64,000 nucleotides of DNA from Brevundimonas sp. SL130. GTDB taxonomy: Bacteria > Pseudomonadota > Alphaproteobacteria > Caulobacterales > Caulobacteraceae. The stretch covers positions 2,210,657 through 2,274,656 of the forward strand of contig NZ_CP113064.1 of assembly GCF_026625805.1 (NCBI RefSeq), written 5' to 3'. The notes beneath the pieces were generated by a model that was given only the letters and a program-made list of their open reading frames with translations, searched no databases and was not told the origin of the DNA. How positions within the stretch are numbered: the first letter of the stretch is position 1; every line of letters starts with the position of its first letter. Both the position numbers and the translations under genes were made by a program. This document shows positions 21,131 to 30,821 of the stretch, piece by piece.

Positions 21131-22665
21131 CGCCGGCGCCCGTTCAACGCATCCTGATCGTCGGCGGCGGCACGGCCGGATGGATGGCCGCCGCCGCCCT
21201 GTCCCATCTATTGGGCGGTGCAGTCCGGATCGACCTGGTCGAGTCGGAGGCAGTGGGGACGGTCGGCGTCGGCGAGGCGACCATCCCGCCGATCAAGCTC
21301 TTCAACCAGCTTATCGGCGTCGATGAGAACACCTTCATTCGCGAGACCCAGGCCACGTTCAAACTGGGCATCGCCTTTCAGGACTGGTTTCGTCAGGGGC
21401 ATGGCTATTTTCATCCCTTCAGCCCCTATGGCACGCCCGTCGGGGTGGCGGCCTTTCATCAGTATTGGCTGAGAGCGAACGACGGCCGCGGCGCGGTCGG
21501 CGCCCTCGGGGACTATTCGCCGGGCGAGGTGGCGGCCCGACTGGGACGGTTCGCCCGCCCTGCGGACGCCACGCACTCGCCCTTTGCGCGGATGCCCTAC
21601 GCCTTCCATTTCGACGCGGGCCTCTATGCCCGGTTCTTGCGCCGTCAGTCGGAGGCGCGCGGGGTTGTGCGTCATGAGGGACAGATCTCGGATGTCCAAC
21701 TGCGAGAGGGCGACGGCTTCATCCGCGCCGTCAGGCTGGAAGACGGGCGGGAATTGGCGGCCGACTTCTTCATCGACTGTTCCGGGTTTCGCGGCCTGCT
21801 GATCGAAGGCGCCCTGAAGACCGGATACGAAGACTGGTCCCATTGGCTGCCCGCCGACCGCGCCGTGGCCATGCCCTGCGGCCGCGTAGGGCCGCCCGCG
21901 CCCTACACCCAGTCCACGGCCCTGGCGGCGGGTTGGCGTTGGCGCATCCCGCTGCAGCACAGAACAGGCAACGGCTATGTCTATTCCAGCGCCTTCCTGT
22001 CCGATGACGAAGCCGAGGCGACGCTGAGGACGGCCCTGGACGGTCCTGCGGCGGGCGAGCCCAACTTCCTGCGCTTTACCACCGGCCGCAGGCGCAAGAC
22101 CTGGAACAAGAACTGCCTGTCGCTGGGATTGGCTTCCGGTTTTGTCGAGCCGCTGGAATCGACCAGCATCCACCTGATCCAGTCAGGTTTATCCAAGCTG
22201 TTGCTCAGCTTCCCGGACACGGGTTTCGCCCCGGCGGATATCGAAAACTACAACCGGATGATGCAGGCCGAATTCGAACGGGTGCGCGACTTCATCATCC
22301 TGCACTACCACGCCACCGAGCGGGACGACGCCCCCCTGTGGCGCCAGGTGCGGACCATGGCCGTACCGGACAGCCTGACCCGGAAAATCGAGCTGTTCCG
22401 CAGCCGCGGACGGGTCTTCCACTACGAGGACGAACTGTTCCAGGAGGCCAGCTGGATTGCAGTCCTGATGGGCCAAGGGGTGTTCCCCGCCCGCTGCGAC
22501 CCGCTGACCGAAATCGTTCCACAGGACCAGGTTCGCCACCGGCTGAACGAGATCCGCTTGGCCATCCGGCGCGCCGTGGAGCAGATGCCGACACACGAAA
22601 ACTATATTTCCAGCCGCTGCGCGGCAGGACCTCTCGCCAATGCTGACGCCGGGAACCGCGTATGA
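21127..22665 (+). CDS. Flavin-dependent tryptophan-halogenase-like protein 2
   Basis: A 512-residue paralogue of the preceding gene. Both share VGGGTAGWMAAAAL, GTVGVGEATIPPIK, KLGIAFQDW, YAFHFDAGLYAR, FIDCSGFRGLLIE, GWRWRIP (near residue 269), NGYVYSS and LGLASGFVEPLESTSI. All halogenase signatures are intact, including the catalytic-type lysine, so neither copy looks like a pseudogene. It overlaps both neighbours by ATGA (halogenase 1 upstream, GH97 downstream), so the three genes form a tightly coupled operon. Functional divergence of the two copies is likely since they differ over much of the sequence. The substrate is unknown. Confidence 0.9.
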   Translation: MTPAPVQRILIVGGGTAGWMAAAALSHLLGGAVRIDLVESEAVGTVGVGEATIPPIKLFNQLIGVDENTFIRETQATFKLGIAFQDWFRQGHGYFHPFSPYGTPVGVAAFHQYWLRANDGRGAVGALGDYSPGEVAARLGRFARPADATHSPFARMPYAFHFDAGLYARFLRRQSEARGVVRHEGQISDVQLREGDGFIRAVRLEDGRELAADFFIDCSGFRGLLIEGALKTGYEDWSHWLPADRAVAMPCGRVGPPAPYTQSTALAAGWRWRIPLQHRTGNGYVYSSAFLSDDEAEATLRTALDGPAAGEPNFLRFTTGRRRKTWNKNCLSLGLASGFVEPLESTSIHLIQSGLSKLLLSFPDTGFAPADIENYNRMMQAEFERVRDFIILHYHATERDDAPLWRQVRTMAVPDSLTRKIELFRSRGRVFHYEDELFQEASWIAVLMGQGVFPARCDPLTEIVPQDQVRHRLNEIRLAIRRAVEQMPTHENYISSRCAAGPLANADAGNRV

Positions 22666-24644
22666 CGTCTTTAGTCCTGAGAATGCTGGCCGGCGCGACG
22701 CTGGCTGTCTGGGTCAATACCGCTCCATCTGCAGCGCTGGCCGGTCCGGTTGATCTCGCCTCGCCCAATGGGCGATTGAGCATCCGGCTGGACATGCTTG
22801 AGGGCAAACCCTCCCTCTCCGTCTTGCGTGACAGCCAAGTCATTGTCGCACCGTCCTTAATCGGCCTGACCTTGGAGAACCGCGTTTCGGTCGGCGCGAG
22901 CGAGACTTTTTCAGCATCCCCGGTTCGACAAGGCATGGACGAATATGCCTTGCTGGGGCGGAAATCGCAGGTCCGCTCCCACTGGCGTGAGGTTACGCTC
23001 ACCGCCGAACCCGCCAACGACAAACCTGCAATGACCCTGGTGCTTCGCGCCTATGACGATGGCGTCGCCTTCCGTTATCGCCTGCCGGCTGGAAATGACG
23101 CACCGATGGGCGTTGTGTCAGAGAACACCCAGTTCGCCTTCCCTTCAGACTACAGGTGCTGGGGCCTAAATCTGGGGCGGTTCAACTCCAGCCACGAGGG
23201 TGAGTTCGACCCGATTGCGGCCTCGCATATTCGCGACCACAACGCCTATGACGCCCCTCTCGTCTGCGAAACGACGCCAGGCGGGCCGACGATCGCGATC
23301 GCCGAAGCGGACCTGAAAGACTATCCGGGCCTGTATCTGGGCGGGCGCGGCGACGGAGGCCTGGGCGTGCAGACCAAGCTGGCCCCGCGTCTCGACGCCC
23401 CGACCAGCGTCCCGGCCGTCGTGGCGACAGCCCGCGTCGGGCAGGATCTGGAAACGCCGTGGCGGGTGATCATGGTCGGCGACCATGCCGGCGACCTGAT
23501 CGAATCCACCCTGATCACAGATCTCAGCGCGCCCGCCACATTTGATGCGTCATGGGTCAAACCCGGAAAGTCGGCGTGGGACTGGTGGAACGGCGGCCAT
23601 ATCGACGCCGTCAAAGACAGCGGCATGAACACCGCCACCTTCAAGGCCTTCATCGACTTCGCCGCCGCAAACGGACTTGAGTACGTCACCATCGACGAGG
23701 GCTGGTATCGGGGCGCCGGCGGCGGCGGGGTCGTGCGGCCCGGCGTGGACGTCACCGAAACCATCCCACAGATCGACATACCGGAACTGGTCGCCTACGG
23801 CCGCGCGAAGGGCGTGGGTCTGTTCCTCTGGCTGAACTGGAAGGCGTTGGACGCCCAGTTCGACGCCGCCCTGGACCAGTACCAGGCCTGGGGGATCGCC
23901 GGGATCAAGGTCGACTTCATGGACCGCGACGACCAGCAGATGGTCGACTGGTACCACCGGCTGCTGGACCAGGCGGCGCAGCATCGGCTGATGGTCAATC
24001 TCCACGGCGCCTTCCACCCGACCGGCCTGACCCGCACCTATCCCAACTTCATCACGCAAGAAGGGGTTCTGGGGGCCGAAAACAACAAGTGGTCCAGCCG
24101 GATCACCGCCGATCATAACGTGACCCTGGCCTATACGCGCATGCTGCTGGGGCCGATGGATTATACGCCCGGCGGATTCGACAACCAGACGCCCGAGACC
24201 TTCCGATGGCGGTTTCTGCGGCCGACGGTGATGACCACGCGGGCGCACGGGCTGGCGATGTTCGTCGTCTACGAAAGCCCGCTTCAGACGGTCGCGGACA
24301 GCCCGGACGCCTATGCTGGCCAGCCGGAGACGGCCTTCATCGGCCAGGTTCCGACGACCTGGGACGAAACCCGGTTCATCTCGGGCGAGATCGGTCAGTC
24401 GATCATCCTGGCCCGGCGCAAGGGCCGCGACTGGTATGTGGGCGCCATGACGAATGCGAACGCGCGGACAGTCACCCTGCCGCTGGACTTCCTCGGGCGT
24501 GGGCGGTTCGACGCGACCGTCTATGCCGATACCGATGCGCCGAACCGGACTGCAATCTCAACACAGCCGGTGGAGGCCGGCACGACGCTGACTCTGGCGC
24601 TGCAACCCAGCGGCGGGGCGGCGATCAGGATCACCCCGCGTTGA
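22662..24644 (+). CDS. GH97 glycoside hydrolase, probably retaining alpha-galactosidase type
   Basis: A 660-residue family 97 enzyme with an N-terminal signal ending AALAG, so it is exported. The N-terminal beta-sandwich (about residues 30-290) is followed by a barrel with VKPGKSAWDWWNGGH, TIDEGWY, and GIKVDFMDRDDQ near residue 415. Family knowledge says that inverting members use a glutamate base and retaining members an aspartate nucleophile at this barrel strand. Asp418 therefore points to the retaining, alpha-galactosidase-like branch. A further motif NLHGAFHPTGLTRTYPN is typical of the family. It is co-translated with the halogenase pair. Its substrate in a xyloglucan locus is not obvious. 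Confidence 0.9.
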   Translation: MTSLVLRMLAGATLAVWVNTAPSAALAGPVDLASPNGRLSIRLDMLEGKPSLSVLRDSQVIVAPSLIGLTLENRVSVGASETFSASPVRQGMDEYALLGRKSQVRSHWREVTLTAEPANDKPAMTLVLRAYDDGVAFRYRLPAGNDAPMGVVSENTQFAFPSDYRCWGLNLGRFNSSHEGEFDPIAASHIRDHNAYDAPLVCETTPGGPTIAIAEADLKDYPGLYLGGRGDGGLGVQTKLAPRLDAPTSVPAVVATARVGQDLETPWRVIMVGDHAGDLIESTLITDLSAPATFDASWVKPGKSAWDWWNGGHIDAVKDSGMNTATFKAFIDFAAANGLEYVTIDEGWYRGAGGGGVVRPGVDVTETIPQIDIPELVAYGRAKGVGLFLWLNWKALDAQFDAALDQYQAWGIAGIKVDFMDRDDQQMVDWYHRLLDQAAQHRLMVNLHGAFHPTGLTRTYPNFITQEGVLGAENNKWSSRITADHNVTLAYTRMLLGPMDYTPGGFDNQTPETFRWRFLRPTVMTTRAHGLAMFVVYESPLQTVADSPDAYAGQPETAFIGQVPTTWDETRFISGEIGQSIILARRKGRDWYVGAMTNANARTVTLPLDFLGRGRFDATVYADTDAPNRTAISTQPVEAGTTLTLALQPSGGAAIRITPR

Positions 24645-24647
24645 CTC

Positions 24648-24677
24648 AAAAAGGGGCGGCCGGCGCCGCCCCTTTCC
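24648..24677. terminator. Bidirectional terminator between GH97 and the dehydratase gene
   Basis: A perfect 11-bp palindromic stem (AAAGGGGCGGC, loop CGGC, GCCGCCCCTTT) between convergent stop codons, with A/T runs on both sides. Confidence 0.85.
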
Positions 24678-24694
24678 TTGTCGGCTATGACGCC

Positions 24695-26497
24695 TCAGTG
24701 GTTGTCGCGCGGCAGGCCGAACTTGTCGACGATGCGATGGTACTTGATCGCGGGCTCCAGCACGGCGCCCGTTTCCAGCTGGCCGACCACGTCGCGTTGC
24801 ATCTCCTGCCACGGCGTCTGTGAGGCCGGGTATTTGTAGCCGCCCGCCGCCTCGAACGCCTTGCGGCGCTCGGCCAGTTCTTCGTCTGAGATCAGGATGT
24901 CGGCGCGGCCGGTGTTCAAGTCGATCCGCACCCGGTCGCCGGTCTTCAGCAGGGCGATGTTCCCGCCGGCCGCCGCCTCGGGCGAGGCGTTCAGGATCGA
25001 CGGCGAGCCCGAGGTGCCGGACTGACGCCCGTCGCCGATACAGGCCAGGGCGCTGACGCCCTTCTTGATCAGGTAGGACGGCGGTCGCATGTTCACGACC
25101 TCGGCCGCGCCCGGATAACCGATGGGGCCGGCGCCGCGCATGAACAGCAGGGTCTGTTCGGTGATGCCCAGGCTCTCGTCGTCGATCCTGTGGTGATAAT
25201 CCTCAGGCCCGTCGAACACGACGGCCGGGCCTTCGAAGGCGTTCAGGTCGTCGGGGTTGGACAGATAGCGTTCGCGGAACTCGGGGCTGATCACGCTCAG
25301 CTTCATGATAGCCGAGTTGAACAGGTTGCCGGTGAAGACGACGAATCCGGCGTCCGTCTTCATCGGGGCGTCGAAGCGCTTGATCACGTCCGGCAAAACG
25401 ATCTCGGCGCCACGGCAGTTGTCGCCGATCGACTTGCCAGTGACAGTCAGGGCGTTCTCGTTGATCAGCCCCTGTTTCATCAGTTCGGACACCACCGCCG
25501 GCACGCCGCCGGCATGGAAATAGTCCTCGCCCAGGTATTCGCCCGCCGGCTGAAGGTTCACCAGCAACGGCACGTGCAGTCCCTCGGTCTGCCAGTCCTG
25601 CAACGGCACATCGACATGAGAATGGCGGGCCAGGGCGGTCAGGTGGATCGGGGCGTTGGTGGACCCACCGATGGCCGAGTTGACGACGATGGCGTTGTGG
25701 AAGGCTTCCTTGGTCAGGATGTCCGAGGGCTTGAGGTCTTCGTGCACCATCTCGACGATGCGCAGACCGGTCTCGTAGGCGACCTGGGCGCGCTCACGGT
25801 ACGGGGCCGGAATGGCGGCCGAGCCGGGCAGCGACATGCCCAGGGCCTCGGCCAGCGAGTTCATGGTCGTGGCGGTGCCCATGGTGTTGCAATAGCCGAC
25901 CGACGGCGCCGAAGACGCCACCAGTTCGATGAAGCCGTCATAGTCGATCTCGCCGGCGGCCATCATCTGGCGCGCCTTCCAAATGATCGTGCCCGATCCC
26001 GTGCGCTCGCCCTTGTGCCAGCCGTTCAGCATCGGACCGACCGACAGGGCGATGGCGGGAATATCCACCGTCGCCGCCGCCATCAGGCAGGCGGGCGTGG
26101 TCTTGTCGCAGCCGATGGTCAGGACGACGCCGTCCAGAGGATAGCCGTAAAGGCTCTCAACCAGACCCAGATAGGCCAGGTTGCGATCCAGACCGGCGGT
26201 CGGGCGCTTGCCGGTTTCCTGGATCGGATGGACCGGGAACTCCATGGCGATGCCGCCGGCCTCTCGGATGCCTTCCCGCACGCGCTCGGCCAGCACCAGA
26301 TGGTGCCGGTTGCACGGCGACAGGTCCGACCCCGTTTGGGCGATGCCGATGATCGGCTTGTTCGACTGCAGCTCTTTGCGCGTCAGGCCGTAGTTCAGAT
26401 AGCGCTCCAGATAGAGGGCCGTCATGTCCGGGTTTTCCGGATTGTCGAACCAGGCCCGGCTGCGGAGCGTCTTCTTGGATTTCGAGGTGTCGGTCAT
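24695..26497 (-). CDS. IlvD/Edd-family sugar-acid dehydratase (xylonate/galactonate/arabinonate type)
   Basis: A 600-residue iron-sulfur dehydratase that converts an aldonate to its 2-keto-3-deoxy form. The cluster cysteines lie in [16 protein letters not shown] and GYCNTMGTA. The N-terminus [21 protein letters not shown] and the C-terminal [19 protein letters not shown] match the C. crescentus XylD subgroup rather than true IlvD. It may supply the missing dehydratase of the Weimberg operon 12 kb away, or act on galactonate with the dgoK/dgoA genes nearby; the family is known to be promiscuous. I chose the ATG at 26497, one base past the stop of the SDR gene. A start nine codons earlier is possible. 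It is probably co-transcribed with the upstream SDR. Confidence 0.9.
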   Translation of the reverse strand: MTDTSKSKKTLRSRAWFDNPENPDMTALYLERYLNYGLTRKELQSNKPIIGIAQTGSDLSPCNRHHLVLAERVREGIREAGGIAMEFPVHPIQETGKRPTAGLDRNLAYLGLVESLYGYPLDGVVLTIGCDKTTPACLMAAATVDIPAIALSVGPMLNGWHKGERTGSGTIIWKARQMMAAGEIDYDGFIELVASSAPSVGYCNTMGTATTMNSLAEALGMSLPGSAAIPAPYRERAQVAYETGLRIVEMVHEDLKPSDILTKEAFHNAIVVNSAIGGSTNAPIHLTALARHSHVDVPLQDWQTEGLHVPLLVNLQPAGEYLGEDYFHAGGVPAVVSELMKQGLINENALTVTGKSIGDNCRGAEIVLPDVIKRFDAPMKTDAGFVVFTGNLFNSAIMKLSVISPEFRERYLSNPDDLNAFEGPAVVFDGPEDYHHRIDDESLGITEQTLLFMRGAGPIGYPGAAEVVNMRPPSYLIKKGVSALACIGDGRQSGTSGSPSILNASPEAAAGGNIALLKTGDRVRIDLNTGRADILISDEELAERRKAFEAAGGYKYPASQTPWQEMQRDVVGQLETGAVLEPAIKYHRIVDKFGLPRDNH

Positions 26498-26498
26498 T

Positions 26499-27248
26499 TC
26501 AGGTCCAGCCGCCATCGACGACATAATGTTGATTGGTGATCGCCCCGGCCTCGTCCGAGCACATGAAGACGACCATCTTGGCGATGTCGTCCGGCACGAG
26601 CCGGCGCTTGAGGCACTGGTTGGCGTAGATTTCTTTCTCGGTCTCCGGCGTGACCCAGAGCTCCAGCTGGCGTTCGGTCATGATCCAGCCGGGCGCGACC
26701 GCGTTCACCCGAACGCCGAACGGACCGAAGTCACGGGCCAGCGAACGGGTCAGGCCAATCACCGCAGACTTGCACGCCGTATAGGCCGGCATGCCGCCCT
26801 GCCCGATGATCCAGGACGTGGAGCCCAGATTGACGATGGCGCCCTTGCCGCTCGCCTGCATGTCGGGCAGCACCGCTTGGGCGGCGAAGAACTGGTGCTT
26901 CAGGTTCACAGCCATCCGGCCGTCCCAGTAGTCTTCGGTCACGTCCAGGGTCGCATGACGTTCGTCGTGGGCGGCGTTGTTGACCAGAATATCGATCGGG
27001 CCGAACGCGGCGCGAACCTCGGCCACGGCCGCCTTCAGCGCCGGAATGTCGGTCAGATCGCAAGCGACGAACAGGGTGTCGGCGCCCAGCTCGGCCTGCA
27101 ACCTGGGGCCCCGCTGGGCGTCAATGTCCAGGAAGCCCACGCGGGCGCCCTGGGCGTGAAAGGCGCGAACAATACCCTCGCCTATGCCGCCGGCTCCGCC
27201 GGTGACGATGACGGTCCTGCCCTTAAGGTCTGTGTAGATGGCGGCCAT
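26499..27248 (-). CDS. SDR-family sugar dehydrogenase
   Basis: A 249-residue short-chain dehydrogenase. It has the cofactor motif [12 protein letters not shown], an acidic residue after strand 2 (FLDIDAQRG) that favours [11 protein letters not shown], and the catalytic GSTSW-Y-K set (AYTACKSA). It is a clear paralogue of the xylB-like gene at 42785-43543 but much diverged. The natural guess is an aldose 1-dehydrogenase (galactose, arabinose or xylose) feeding the dehydratase encoded one base downstream. No lactonase gene is adjacent, so a shared xylC product or spontaneous hydrolysis would be needed. The substrate is inferred. Confidence 0.88.
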   Translation of the reverse strand: MAAIYTDLKGRTVIVTGGAGGIGEGIVRAFHAQGARVGFLDIDAQRGPRLQAELGADTLFVACDLTDIPALKAAVAEVRAAFGPIDILVNNAAHDERHATLDVTEDYWDGRMAVNLKHQFFAAQAVLPDMQASGKGAIVNLGSTSWIIGQGGMPAYTACKSAVIGLTRSLARDFGPFGVRVNAVAPGWIMTERQLELWVTPETEKEIYANQCLKRRLVPDDIAKMVVFMCSDEAGAITNQHYVVDGGWT

Positions 27249-27378
27249 GATTCGAAGCGCGCCTCCTAGACGCCCGCCGTTTATCGACGACTATCAGTCT
27301 TTTACAAATGAAACTTGTTACCGTCGGCGAAAATGACGACTGGCATTCTTCCTGTCAACGGCGGAAGCTTCCATAAGG

Positions 27379-28152
27379 TCACGCCTGTGAAACGGCGCCC
27401 ATCTGTTCGGAAATATCACCGGCCGTTTGAACCAGAAGCGTCGCCGCCTCGGCCTTGGTGCAGACCATGGACGCCTGTTCGATGAAGGGGGTGATCAGGG
27501 TGGCGATGACGCCGTCCGAACCCATGATCGGGGCGACCAGATCGGTGACGCCGACGACGAAATCACTGGCGCGCTCGACATGCGCGCCTCGGGTCATGGC
27601 CATGGCTCGCCCGGCGAACTCGGCCACATCCGCGTCTCCGAACAGCGAAACGAGGCTGTCATGCAAATGCTTGCGCGCCCGCGGGTTGGATCGGGAATAG
27701 AACATCAGACCCGAGGTCGCGTGCAGGATGCTGCGGCGATAGCCGATGCGAACGGAATAGCCGAGGTCGCCGGGGCTTTCGATGCGGGCGATCACCACGA
27801 TCTGATCGCCGGACGGGACCACGAGATGACAGGATTGCCGGGTGGCCGACGCCAGGTCTCGCATGGCGGGCATCGCCACATCGACCAGCGACTTGATCGG
27901 GGCCTGAGTCATGCCGAGGGTGAAGAGCCGGTTGGTCAACCGATAACCGTCCGGCGACTGTTCGATATAGCCGCGAAACTCCAGCACCTGGATCATGCGG
28001 AACAGTTCGCTGACCGAACGTCCCAGCATCGCCGACATCTGCGACGGCGTCATGGGCTCGCCCTGAGCCGACAAAAGCTCCAGCACATCCAGCCCCTTCT
28101 CCAGCGCAGGGGCTCGATACTTGCGGTCGTCGGTCGGGTCTTGATCGGTCAT
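27379..28152 (-). CDS. IclR-family transcriptional regulator
   Basis: A 257-residue regulator. The N-terminal winged helix-turn-helix (ALEKGLDVLELLSAQG, then TPSQMSAMLGRSVSELFRMI) covers residues 10-75, and an IclR effector-binding domain follows (VAMPAMRDLASATRQSCHLV). I chose the ATG at 28152 because homologues start just before the HTH; the longer upstream extension has low-complexity content. It is divergent from the sugar symporter gene, so it probably controls that operon and perhaps the SDR/dehydratase pair that follows it on the same strand. The ligand is likely a sugar acid or keto-deoxy acid, as for KdgR-type IclR proteins. That is inferred. Confidence 0.88.
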   Translation of the reverse strand: MTDQDPTDDRKYRAPALEKGLDVLELLSAQGEPMTPSQMSAMLGRSVSELFRMIQVLEFRGYIEQSPDGYRLTNRLFTLGMTQAPIKSLVDVAMPAMRDLASATRQSCHLVVPSGDQIVVIARIESPGDLGYSVRIGYRRSILHATSGLMFYSRSNPRARKHLHDSLVSLFGDADVAEFAGRAMAMTRGAHVERASDFVVGVTDLVAPIMGSDGVIATLITPFIEQASMVCTKAEAATLLVQTAGDISEQMGAVSQA

Positions 28153-28213
28153 GAGAATCCTGCGGGAAGATCCAGAGGCTGCCGGTGCGTCCTCACCGGG
28201 TGAAGCCGCCGAA

Positions 28214-28237
28214 CGCGACGACCTTAACATTGTCGCG
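28214..28237. promoter_or_regulatory. Inverted repeat in IclR/symporter intergenic region
   Basis: CGCGAC, 12-nt spacer, GTCGCG, lying between the divergent IclR and symporter genes. An AT-rich stretch (ATATATAAAAATAT) follows at about 28254-28267. It could be the regulator's binding site. This is weak evidence from position only. Confidence 0.3.
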
Positions 28238-28354
28238 GGTGAAATCTCCAAGCATATATAAAAATATCGTTGCGACAGATCAACGCCTCCCCTAGGCTTT
28301 GCCGGAAGCCCGGACCAAGGGCCGCCCGAACCAAGGGCTGTAGGGGAAATGCAC

Positions 28355-29929
28355 ATGACGCTCGCGGGCATCGATCTGGCGATTCTGGCTATCTACGCCG
28401 TCTTCATCTTCGGCCTGGCCCAGTGGGTCTCTCGCGGCAAGGCCGGCGAGCAGAAGACCTCCACCGACTATTTCATGGCCTCCAAGAGCCTGCCCTGGTG
28501 GGCCATCGGCGCCTCGCTGATCGCGGCCAACATCTCGGCCGAACAGATCATAGGCATGAGCGGATCCGGCTATGTAATCGGCCTGGGCATCGCCTCCTAT
28601 GAATGGATGGCGGCCCTGACCCTGCTGATCGTCGGCAAGTTCTTCCTGCCGATCTTCCTGCGCAACGACATCGTCACCATGCCGCAGTTCCTGCAACAGC
28701 GGTACGGACCGACGATCCGCAACGTGATGGCCGTCTTCTGGCTGCTGCTCTACGTCTTCGTGAATGTGACCTCGATCCTGTGGCTGGGCGCCATCGCCGT
28801 CCACACCGTCACCGGCTTCAACCAGGACTACGCCATCGTCGCCATCGGCGTCTTCGCCCTGGCCTATCAGCTGTGGGGCGGTCTGAAGGCCGTGGCCCTG
28901 ACCGACATCGTCCAGGTGGCCCTGCTGGTCTGTGGCGGGCTGATCATCGGCTTTATCGCCCTGTCGACCATCGGCGGCGCAGGCGGCGCCCTCGCCGGCT
29001 TCCACACTCTGCTGACCGAGTTCCCGGACAAGTTCGACATGATCCTGTCGAAGGACAGCCCCCACTATCAGGAACTGCCGGGCATCGCCGTTCTGCTGGG
29101 CGGCCTGTGGGTCATGAACATCAGCTACTGGGGCTTCAACCAGTATATCATCCAGCGCGCCTTGGCCGCCAAGTCGCTGCCGGAAGCGCAAAAGGGCATC
29201 GCCTTCGCCGCCTATCTGAAGCTGCTGATGCCGGTGATCGTGGTCCTGCCGGGCATGGCCGCCCTGATCCTGGCCCCGAACCTGTCGGCGCCGGACCAGG
29301 CCTATCCGACGATGATGAACCTGCTGCCGGTCGGGCTTAAGGGTCTGGTCTTCGCCGCCCTGATCGCCGCCATCATCGCCTCGCTGGCGTCCAAGGTGAA
29401 CTCGATCTCGACCATCTTCACCCTGGACCTCTATGCCAAGATCAAGAAGGACACGCCCGAGCATCAGTTGGTCACGGTCGGCCGCATCGCCGCCGTCGTC
29501 GCCGTGATCATCGGCATCCTGACGGCTCGCCCCCTGTTGGGCGGTTTCGATCAGGCCTTCCAGTTCATTCAGGAGTTCACGGGCTTCTTCACGCCGGGCA
29601 TCGTTGTCATCTTCATGCTGGGCCTGTTCTGGAAGCGCGCATCTGAAGCCGGCGCCCTGACCGCCGCCATCGGCTCGGTCGTACTGTCAGCGATCTTCTG
29701 GTGGTTGCAGGAAACGGGTCAGTTCATCTTCCCCTTCATGAACCGGGTCGGCGTCGTCTTCGTCGTCTCGCTGATCGCAGCGGTGATCGTCTCCCTGCTG
29801 GTCCCCGCCAAGCCGGACGCCATGAAGATCAAGCTGGACAACATCAGCTACAAGACCTCGCTGGGCTTCAACCTGGCCGCCGTCGGCGTGGTCGCCTTCC
29901 TGATCCTCGTCTATTCGATCTGGTGGTAA
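28355..29929 (+). CDS. Sodium/sugar symporter, SSS (SGLT) family
   Basis: A 524-residue inner-membrane transporter of the sodium:solute symporter family with about 14 hydrophobic segments. The motif SLPWWAIGASLIAANISAEQ in the first helices and WWLQETGQ near the end resemble vSGLT-type sugar carriers. A galactose or glucose substrate is plausible. Two ATG codons occur at 28349 and 28355; I prefer 28355 because AGGGG lies 8 nt before it but only 2 nt before the first. It is followed one base later by dgoK, so uptake and keto-deoxy-sugar catabolism are in one operon. It is divergent from the IclR gene. Confidence 0.9.
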   Translation: MTLAGIDLAILAIYAVFIFGLAQWVSRGKAGEQKTSTDYFMASKSLPWWAIGASLIAANISAEQIIGMSGSGYVIGLGIASYEWMAALTLLIVGKFFLPIFLRNDIVTMPQFLQQRYGPTIRNVMAVFWLLLYVFVNVTSILWLGAIAVHTVTGFNQDYAIVAIGVFALAYQLWGGLKAVALTDIVQVALLVCGGLIIGFIALSTIGGAGGALAGFHTLLTEFPDKFDMILSKDSPHYQELPGIAVLLGGLWVMNISYWGFNQYIIQRALAAKSLPEAQKGIAFAAYLKLLMPVIVVLPGMAALILAPNLSAPDQAYPTMMNLLPVGLKGLVFAALIAAIIASLASKVNSISTIFTLDLYAKIKKDTPEHQLVTVGRIAAVVAVIIGILTARPLLGGFDQAFQFIQEFTGFFTPGIVVIFMLGLFWKRASEAGALTAAIGSVVLSAIFWWLQETGQFIFPFMNRVGVVFVVSLIAAVIVSLLVPAKPDAMKIKLDNISYKTSLGFNLAAVGVVAFLILVYSIWW

Positions 29930-29930
29930 G

Positions 29931-30821
29931 TTGAAGCCGACGGCTCACCTGCTCGGCGTCGACTGGGGCACCAGCAACCTTCGGGTCATGCGGATCGCCG
30001 ACGGCGGCCGGGTTCTGGACAGTCGTTCGGACCCGCGCGGCGCGGGCGGCCTGACGCCCGACCAGTTTCACGACGTCCTTCGGGACGTGGCCGGCGACTG
30101 GTTGAACGAAGGCCTGCCTGTCCTGGTCAGCGGCATGGCCGGAGCCCGGGGACGTTGGCGCGAAATGGCCTATCTGCCCTGCCCCGCCGGCGTCGCGGAC
30201 CTGGCCGGCGCTATCGCTTCACCGGATGACGCGCCCGGGGTCCGGCTCGTGCCCGGCGTCGCGGCGTTCGAAGACGACCGACTGCAAGACGTGATGCGCG
30301 GCGAGGAGACCCAGGTTCTGGGCCTGGACCTTCAAGACGACGCCGTGGTGGTCGGCCCCGGCACCCACAGCAAATGGATCCGTACGGCCCAGGGCCGGAT
30401 CACCGGTTTTCGAACCTTCATGACCGGCGAACTGTTCGCCGCCATCCGCAAGGGCACGATCCTGGGCGGCGGCATGGGGGAACCCGGCGTCGATGATGAC
30501 GCCTTCGCCGCCGGGGTGGCGCGCGCGCTGAAAGACCCTGCCGTCACCGCCGCCCTATTCTCGGTGCGGGTCGAGGGGCTGGCCGGACGGCTTTCGCCTG
30601 CCTCGGCCGCAGACTATCTGTCAGGCTTGCTGATCGGAGCCGAGGTCGCCGCCCAGCTCGATACGCGCGAACGGCCGATCCTTCTGATCGGCGCAGAGCC
30701 CCTGTGCGCCCGCTACGCCTCCGCCCTGGCGCAGGCCGATTTCCACGACGTCCGGATCTCGGACGGCGCCGCCGCCACGGCCCTGGGCCTGTGGCGTATT
30801 CACGAGGCTGTATCCCGATGA
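29931..30821 (+). CDS. dgoK: 2-dehydro-3-deoxygalactonokinase
   Basis: A 296-residue kinase that phosphorylates 2-keto-3-deoxygalactonate at C6. It has the phosphate-1 motif LGVDWGTSNLR at the N-terminus, the central MRGEETQVLGL, and VVGPGTHSKWI near residue 138, all characteristic of DgoK. The start codon appears to be TTG at 29931, one base after the symporter stop. I see no in-frame ATG that keeps the first strand. The stop overlaps the aldolase start by ATGA. With the next gene it completes the lower De Ley-Doudoroff branch to pyruvate and glyceraldehyde-3-phosphate. Confidence 0.9.
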   Translation: MKPTAHLLGVDWGTSNLRVMRIADGGRVLDSRSDPRGAGGLTPDQFHDVLRDVAGDWLNEGLPVLVSGMAGARGRWREMAYLPCPAGVADLAGAIASPDDAPGVRLVPGVAAFEDDRLQDVMRGEETQVLGLDLQDDAVVVGPGTHSKWIRTAQGRITGFRTFMTGELFAAIRKGTILGGGMGEPGVDDDAFAAGVARALKDPAVTAALFSVRVEGLAGRLSPASAADYLSGLLIGAEVAAQLDTRERPILLIGAEPLCARYASALAQADFHDVRISDGAAATALGLWRIHEAVSR

